Below, piece by piece: positions 58,244 to 64,000 of a stretch of 64,000 bases of DNA. Every line of letters starts with the position of its first letter. The first letter of the stretch is position 1. The notes under the pieces are model-generated. The model did no database searches, was not told the origin of the DNA, and saw nothing but the letters and a program-made list of their open reading frames with translations. A program made the position numbers and the translations under genes. The DNA is from Notolepis coatsorum. Its lineage: Eukaryota; Chordata; Actinopteri; Aulopiformes; Paralepididae. Location: NCBI GenBank assembly GCA_963971535.1, contig OZ020593.1, positions 16,232,148-16,296,147 of the forward strand, in the 5' to 3' direction.

Positions 58244-58700
58244 TTGATTGAACACTTTATTAACAGATTGCAGAATGGGTACAATACAGTACGGCTCAAT
58301 ACACACAGTTGTTAAGGGGATGCAGACCAGAGAAAGACTTTCGTCTTGTTTACATCAGGGTCCCCCATTTTCAATTAATAATGACATTAATGACATATGC
58401 AACATATATCTTGACATTTCTGACATACATGACACATACAGGTATACAGTAGTTACATTTGTGACATACAAGATATGCACATATACAGTACTGTTATCCT
58501 AACAGAAAATCCTAACATAAAATATATACACACGAGGGGGAGGAAACTGTACATTAGGAGAGGGTGGGTGGGTGGAAGGGGGGGTTTGTACATTTACGGG
58601 GGCCATACCGATATATATTATGACATTTATGACAATACATAAATGTATTGTACTGTTACATTTGTGACATACAAGATATGCAAATATACAGTACTGTTGA
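58244..58700 (-). mobile_element. L2-like LINE 3' UTR fragment
   Basis: It runs from a short (GATT)n tail through the conserved 3' core to the AACTGTACATTAGGAG block. The last 100 bp repeat an inner part of the UTR (GACATTTATGACA, GATATGCAAATATACAGTAC), suggesting two joined pieces. Confidence 0.75.
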
Positions 58701-58889
58701 ATCTAATCTAATCACATTTAATTTAGAAAAAATTTGATTTGTTCAAACCTACGTGGACCTCTAATCTACCTCTAGACTAGAGTGATACAGTGATACATAT
58801 AACGTTACAGCATAATGCATATTAGTACATTATCTGTAGAGTAATTTAATAGTAGGCTGTAATAGGAAATTGTCAAAGTATTTTAATCC

Positions 58890-59040
58890 AATTTTAATCT
58901 CACTATGAATTGAAAATGGGGGACCCTGATGTAAACAAGACGGAAGTCTTTCTCTGGTCTGCATCCCCTTAACAACAATGTATTGAGCCATACTGTATTG
59001 TACCCATTCTGCAATCTGTTAAATAAAATGTTCATTCATT
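58890..59040 (+). mobile_element. L2-like LINE 3' terminus, plus strand
   Basis: Core AATGGGGGACCCTGATGTAA, then TGCAATCTGTTAAATAAAAT and a short CATT tail. Only the last 150 bp of the family. Confidence 0.75.
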
Positions 59041-59239
59041 CCACTTGACCATTAACTCATTGGATAAAAAAAAATTCGATCATAAAAACCTACCACTCAG
59101 CCATATTGTAATTTTTTATTTCAAAGTGAATGATTTTTATGGGGGAGAGAGATAGAGAGAGAGAGAGAACCAAACTATTGTAAATGAGGCTACTCTCATT
59201 TTGACCTTACCAACATGGGGGATCGTTTTACATAATATT
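59041..59239. other. AT-rich spacer with a short (GA)n run
   Basis: Nothing recognised except GAGAGATAGAGAGAGAGAGA near 59145. Confidence 0.4.
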
Positions 59240-59775
59240 TCCCGAAAAGCACACTTCCGCATTGCTACTCAACGTCACATCCGCCAAAGATCGCAAATGG
59301 TCACGTGACGCTGGATTAGCTCTCCGTTTCTGCTAGCTTTTTACGGTTTAGTTATATAATATGCGCGAAATGTCAACTTTGTGGTTTCTATCGATTTATT
59401 TTCGGCAAAGGACACCCGGCGGCCGCTCGGAGAGCCGTTCGCATCGACACGGGGATCGACATTTGAACTTGAAAATAATAATTCCAGTTCTCCTCGGGGT
59501 GGTGGTGAACGACGTCACGTGACCAGCACGCGGAATGGTGGTTTGGTAAAAGAAAGATGGCGCGAGGTAGTTAAAACCAGCGGAGCCAGGAGGAGAACGA
59601 GCCTTTATCTAACTGCTGCGGTCATCAGAGCGGCCGTTAACTGTCAAGTGAGTTGTTGTTGTTATCGACGCATTTTTCTGTCGTCGACTAATTATTATTA
59701 CTTCCTCGGGGTCATGACGTTGAAGTTGGTTCGTTGTCGTTACGTGTTATTATTTAGATGGTAAGCGGGTTGTTT
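59240..59775 (+). promoter_or_regulatory. CpG-rich candidate promoter / first exon
   Basis: CpG density rises sharply. Visible motifs are GTCACGTGAC (USF-like, 59293), GACGTCACGTGACC (CRE plus E-box, 59511), AAAGATGGCGCGAG (YY1-like, 59552) and a plausible splice donor AAGTGAGTTG near 59646. A 127-codon frame covers part of it but has no recognisable protein character. It could be the start of a host gene running to the right, or a relic. Confidence 0.4.
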
Positions 59776-59814
59776 CTTGAACGGCGGGTTGGGAGGAGGG
59801 CAACTCAGGGTCCA

Positions 59815-60700
59815 GCTGCAGCGCCGCAGAATCCTCTCACTGGGCAAGCCTGGCTGTGGCAGACACGAACCTACTTTCTATAAGAAGCAGCTCGGAGGTG
59901 CGCTGTTTTAAGTGAGCGTGTGTTATTATTGGATTGATTGAATATTTTTATTAACGTCCGCCTTGTTTCGAACTGGTTAGGCCCTCTTTCGAAGTCGGTT
60001 ATGCTTAAGAGTTTGGAATCAGGGCTGGAGGTCTATCACCCTGCTCTAAAGAGAAACTCTAAAGATTGATTGATTGAAAACTTTATTAACAGATTGCAGA
60101 ATGGGTACAGTACAGCTCAATACATACAATTGTTAAGGGGATGCAGACCAGAGAGAGACTTTCGTCTTGTTTACATCAGGGTCCCCCATTTTCAATTCAT
60201 TGTAACATATATGACATACATGACATGCAGATAGACAGTACTGCTACATCTATACATTTATGACATACCAGATTTGCAAATACAGTACTGTTTGTGATAC
60301 AAAAAGAGTCCAGAAAAAAAAGTATATACATTTGACGTAGAAACTGTACATTGGATTGGGGGGGTGGGGGGACTGTACATTGGAGGTGGGTGGGTGGGGG
60401 GGGGGGTTGGGTAGGAGTGGGGTACACTGTACAACTGTACAAACAAAACTGTACATTGGAATATTGACAAGACCATACTTGGTAATTTACTGTTTTTTTT
60501 ATTTACTAAAGCATAACCGACTTCGAAAGAGGGCCTAAGCATAACCAGTTAGAAACAAGGCGGACATTAATAAAATGTTCAATCAATCCAATAACACACG
60601 CTCACTTAATAAAACAGCGCACCTCCGAGCTGCTTCTATAGAAAGTAGGTTGGTGGCTGCCCCACGGGCTTGCCATTGAGAGGATTCTCCGGCGCGTGAT
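59815..60700. repeat. Inverted duplication with ~200-bp arms
   Basis: The arm at 59815-60012 (GCAGCTCGGAGGTGCGCTGT, TCGAAGTCGGTTATGCTTA) is repeated as its reverse complement at 60508-60700. The spacer holds a minus-strand L2-like 3' UTR. Confidence 0.75.
60062..60496 (-). mobile_element. L2-like LINE 3' UTR fragment
   Basis: (GATT)n tail, conserved core, C-tract blocks and the AATGTACAGT motif. It ends at ACTTGGTAATTTACTGT, close to the copy at 13.8-14.2 kb. Confidence 0.8.
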
Positions 60701-60727
60701 TTCCCCCCCCCCCCTGTAGCCTGTGTG

Positions 60728-60850
60728 CGAAGACGCTCTCTGATTGGTTAGCCGCGTACAGCGAAGACCCTCTCTGATTGGCTAGCCTCGTACAGCAAAG
60801 ACCCTCTCTGATTGGTTTAGCGCCGAAGGGTCTCTTCCGCCTAACCTTAA
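60728..60850. promoter_or_regulatory. Three tandem ~35-bp units with ATTGG boxes
   Basis: The unit CTCTCTGATTGGTTAGCCGC plus GTACAGCGAAGACC repeats three times. ATTGG is the inverted CCAAT (NF-Y) box. A single inverted partner (CCAATCAGAGAGG) lies at 62511-62523. A regulatory role is inferred only. Confidence 0.45.
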
Positions 60851-60962
60851 CCGACCCTAACCTTAACCGACCCTGACCTTGACCTTAACCGTCCGACCCT
60901 GACCTTAACCGACCCTAACCGTGACCTTAACTGACCCTAACCTTGACCTTAACTCCAACTCT
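60840..60962. repeat. Degenerate telomere-like tandem repeat
   Basis: Units such as CCCTAACCTTAACCGACCCT and TGACCTTGACCTTAACCG repeat for about 115 bp, resembling degraded (CCCTAA)n with inserted G. Confidence 0.7.
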
Positions 60963-60964
60963 AA

Positions 60965-61130
60965 GTAGGGCTTGGCGATATGGCCTCTAAATGATATAGT
61001 GATATTTTTTGGCCATATCACGATACACGATAAATATCGCGATATTTTGACATTTCCTCTAAAGCACTTAAAAATGCTTGATTTAACCCTTTGATGCATA
61101 CAGTCACGCCAATATGATGATTATAATAAG
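60965..61130 (+). mobile_element. hAT-like terminal fragment
   Basis: Begins TAGGGCTTGGCGATATGGCC with ATATCACGATA and ATATCGCGATATTTT following, a common fish hAT style. The right end was not found. Confidence 0.5.
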
Positions 61131-61611
61131 TCCCTGAGAGCCAGCCCCCCCCCCCCCCCCCCCCTCGGGTTTTGTTCTAGGTTTGCGTCTTGATCGTCTA
61201 AGCTGCTGTAGGTGATGTCACACTCTAATGTATACAGGAAGAGTTTAACACACTGAGATGGAAACTGTATGATATAAAGAAACGAATAACTAATAAATAT
61301 GAAGTTATGTTTAAACTTCTGTTGTCAAGCGTCGTCAATATAACCTTTCCTCACGAATGGAACTAGTGTTGTGGAGTCCGCTTTGAGCGGTTTCCAGGGT
61401 TAGCAGCTAACGTTAGCTTAGCATAGTCATCATGGATAACTTGGATAGCAGCTAACGTTAGCCCATTGCTCGTGTCAATTCAATTGCATGTCATTAAAGG
61501 TCCGCGCTGGTCTGTCTAATGAAAATACAATTGCATGTCATTTAAGGTCCGCGCTGGTCATGTGTCTATAATGAAATGAGAGGACAGCTCTGCGCAAAAG
61601 CAAGTCTCATC
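61131..61611. other. Unassigned, with short direct repeats
   Basis: A C run at 61147-61164, a pair of AGCTAACGTTAGC motifs (61393, 61448) and a duplicated ~45-bp unit around GGTCCGCGCTGGTC (61499, 61546). No gene is seen. Confidence 0.5.
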
Positions 61612-61614
61612 TCA

Positions 61615-62346
61615 GGCCCCGTTTAGACGGAAACGCTAGCAGGTGAATCCGCAAAAATATTTTTGCGGATGTGCCTTTCGTTTATACGGAAACGGCGTTT
61701 TTACGGGGTGAAACCGCAAAAAAGTGAGACTACCTTCCAGGGTGGAATTCCTAGAAACGCAAAAGCTTTGCGATCTCGTCTAAACTATCAAAACGTATAA
61801 ATCTGTTAAAACGATGACGAAAGGGTTGTCACGGCTGTGGTCGCGCGTACTGCTTACGTCACAGGTAGCAGGTATGCGCCAGTAGCCGAGACGTAAACAA
61901 AGCAAGTATGTCTGACTTATATCAACGGAGATCACCTGAAGGCTACATTGGCAGTACTTTTAACCCTTTCACTGCCACACGAGTCACACGACAGAAGGTT
62001 AACCCTTTACTATCACACAACCGGCTGTCGTGTGGCAGTGAAAGGGTAAATACACAAGAATCTGTCCCGCGGCGTCTGTGAGTCTGTGAGTGACTCTGCT
62101 TTGGTGCAATCACATTCCCCATCCACAGTCTGCGAATCAGAGGCAGAGTAGGGCGGGTCTTCACAGCACGTCATGTGACATATGCGCCAATCGTGTGACA
62201 GTGGGGCTCCGTCGTCTCGAGTCGTTACAGCGTCGTCTGCACGCAGAATTCCATCCCAAAACGCTCGTCTAAACGTAAAATTAAAAGTGAAACCGCAAGA
62301 TGACCTTTGCGGTTTCTGTTCACAAAACGCTCGTCTAAACGGGGCC
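61615..62346 (+). mobile_element. TIR element with 3-bp target duplication (Harbinger-like?)
   Basis: Left end GGCCCCGTTTAGACGGAAAC, right end CTCGTCTAAACGGGGCC, flanked by TCA on both sides. 732 bp, no transposase. The 3-bp duplication and GG start recall PIF/Harbinger, but TCA is not its usual TWA target. It contains a hairpin at 61957-62050. Confidence 0.6.
61957..62050. repeat. Small hairpin related to the 9.8-kb tandem repeat
   Basis: Arms AACCCTTTCACTGCCACACG and CGTGTGGCAGTGAAAGGGT are inverted repeats around a ~45-bp loop, which itself has GGTTAACCCTTTACTATC. The arms equal the unit repeated at 9764-9920. Confidence 0.65.
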
Positions 62347-62524
62347 TCAGCCGCAAAGGGACAACATATACTCGATGTGTAATTTACTACATCTCATGTA
62401 GAACAAGCCGCGATACATCGAGTATACCACTTCGAAAGAGGGCCAAAGCATAACCACTTTGAAGCAGAGAATATATATGTACAAGGCGGAAGAGACTCTT
62501 CGGAGCTAAACCAATCAGAGAGGG

Positions 62525-62705
62525 TGAATGAATGAATGAGAACTTTATTTAACAGATTGCAGAATGGGTACAATACAGTAAGGCTCAATACACACAATTG
62601 TTAAGGGCATGCAGACCTGAGAAAGACGTTTGTCTTGTTTCCATCAGGGTCCCCCATTTTCAATTCATATAGACATTTATGACATACACAACATACATGA
62701 CACAC
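62525..62705 (-). mobile_element. L2-like LINE 3' end with (GAAT)n tail
   Basis: About 180 bp: tail, the AACAGATTGCAGAATGGGTA box, the core and the first GACATTTATGACATAC repeat. It interrupts one arm of the inverted duplication of this region. Confidence 0.8.
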
Positions 62706-62739
62706 GGCTAGCCAACATAGGCTACGGGGAAAAAATCAC

Positions 62740-62987
62740 GCGCCACAGGCTTGCCCCCCAGTGAGAGGCTTCTCCGGCGCTGCAGCGGGACCCTGCTCCA
62801 GCTAACAGTTAGCTCTCGTGCAGCAGCAGTGACACACGGCGTGACTGAGCAGCAGCGTCAACACCATCACAACACCGCGGAGCAGCAGCAGCAGCGAACA
62901 CACGGTCACACACCGCCTCCTCGGAGCTAACGAGCTAGCTTAGCTGGCGACCTCGGCACAGCTCAAAGAAACACAAAGCTCCCCAAG
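62740..62987 (+). promoter_or_regulatory. CAG- and CpG-rich candidate first exon
   Basis: GC-rich sequence with several GCAGCAGCAG runs ends at CTCCCCAAG|GTTAGC, a weak splice donor. No open frame with a start is convincing, so it would be a 5' UTR exon. The following 800 bp are intron-like. The evidence is composition and one junction only. Confidence 0.3.
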
Positions 62988-63800
62988 GTTAGCTCATTTG
63001 TTGGGGGATACATAACAAGAAAGTAACGTGACTGTATATAGTTTTGTCAGCTGTCCCCGTTTTATTACATGGTGACGTTGTTACCGGGTAACTAACGCTA
63101 GAACTGTTAAGTAAAGTTAGCGATGAGTGGGTTTTATTAACATAACCCAGCCGTTGCTACTACTACTAGCAAGTGCCTGGTCAGCGAGTGAAGTTATGTC
63201 AACAAGTCAATCTTGATTATGTTGCGATTCTCAAAGGTAACTAAGGGAGACGACTCGTTATAGCCATCATCACGAGTCGACTGTTGGGGTTTGTTTAAAA
63301 CGTGAAGGTGTCTGGAAGACACACAGCAGTTAATAACGTTGTTGTGGCCACATGTGTTAGTTAGCAGACTGTGTTGCGATTTTAAGTTATTATGGAGACT
63401 GTTTATTACTCGCTGAACGTGGTGGTTATGTAAGCTAACGTTACGTTATGGCTGGCTGTTTAAAACATTAAACCATGTTGATGTGTGGCTAGCAGCAGCA
63501 GGCACATGATACAATGCTAACGTGCTGCCAGGTCAATTATTTGGGGCTAATGTTATTAACGTTACAATAATAATGATGCATAAGCGCTGCGGCGATCACT
63601 AATAGAAGAATAATAATAATGTAACATGGCTAGATATTATGCTGCTAACGTTGGTGTAACGTTACGTTCTTCTGAGATAAAAGAGTGATTATTCGCCTTA
63701 GCGTTGCACCATGACCGGTTCTGTATTGGACCATGCGGGGTGTTGGGTGCAGTGTCCTCTCAGACCGTTTGACTAGTAGTAGCTACAAGCTAACGAGGCT
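62988..63800. other. Intron-like stretch with GCTAACGTTA motifs
   Basis: No coding frame. The motif TAACGTTA recurs at least five times (for example 63435, 63558, 63657), often next to GCTAAC. If the preceding exon is real this is its first intron. Confidence 0.35.
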
Positions 63801-63807
63801 GGTGTGT

Positions 63808-63928
63808 GATGAATTGAAAATGGGGGGGGGGGCGATTGTAAACAAGACTAAAGTCTTTCTCTGGTCTGCATCCCCGTACTGTATTGTACCCATTCTGCAA
63901 TCTTGTTAATAAAGTTATCAATCAATCC
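63808..63928 (+). mobile_element. L2-like LINE 3' terminus, plus strand
   Basis: Core GATGAATTGAAAATGGGG, then CATTCTGCAATCTTGTTAAT and an (ATCA)n tail. About 45 bp of the core is missing before the terminal box. Confidence 0.75.
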
Positions 63929-64000
63929 ATGGTGTTGGTGGGAAAGCCGTGAGTCAGACCAGGAAGTTGAAAAGGCAAAGCAAGAGAGTGCAGCTCCCTC

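Noticed and set aside
59381-59764. 127-codon frame in the CpG-rich stretch as a protein gene
   Set aside because: No domain or conserved pattern is visible, and a splice-donor-like site lies inside it.

Overview
The window looks like repeat-dense teleost fish DNA. The evidence is the transposon mix (L2-like and Rex1-like LINEs, an R2-group LINE with a restriction-like endonuclease, a BEL/Pao LTR element, several hAT-type DNA transposons, tRNA-derived SINEs), long AAT/TTA microsatellites, and a vertebrate spliced gene with standard GT-AG introns. Most long open frames belong to mobile elements. The only clear host gene is a BTB-BACK-Kelch gene that best matches KLHL10, the testis CUL3 adaptor.

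Layout. 1-16.7 kb: LINE fragments (a jockey-superfamily copy, an 820-codon L2-like frame on the minus strand, Rex1-like and zinc-knuckle ORF1 pieces), a palindromic MITE, a candidate solo LTR, microsatellites and a SINE with clean target duplications. 16.7-18.0 kb: little that can be named, then a Rex1-like 3' UTR. 18.045-37.147 kb: a 19.1-kb block whose outer ends are hAT-like termini (TAGGGGTGT...ACACCCCTA) flanked by a perfect 8-bp duplication, GTAGTAAG. A related Rex1-like UTR at 43 kb lacks the block. The block holds three tandem copies of the KLHL10-like gene: copy A (5' truncated and frameshifted), copy B (complete, 5 exons, 594 codons) and copy C (two LINE insertions and a 3' deletion). 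Each copy travels with the same minisatellites, a decayed second gene and hAT fragments.

37-43 kb: further hAT elements, L2 pieces, a second copy of the palindromic MITE in the opposite orientation with a perfect 8-bp target duplication, and an LTR-like segment. 43.0-58.2 kb: a five-level nest. A Rex1-like 3' UTR contains an L2 fragment and a second Rex1-like LINE. That LINE contains an R2-group LINE, which contains a tRNA-derived SINE, which contains a BEL/Pao element that looks whole. Target duplications can be read at four of the levels. 58-64 kb: scattered L2 3' ends, inverted duplications, CCAAT-box tandem repeats, a telomere-like degenerate repeat, TIR elements, and two CpG-rich stretches that may be promoters or first exons of host genes.

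The genes do not form a pathway. The window is best read as an archive of insertions, with one plausible working host gene (copy B) inside a transposon-bounded block. All family names come from reading motifs by eye. No database search was possible.
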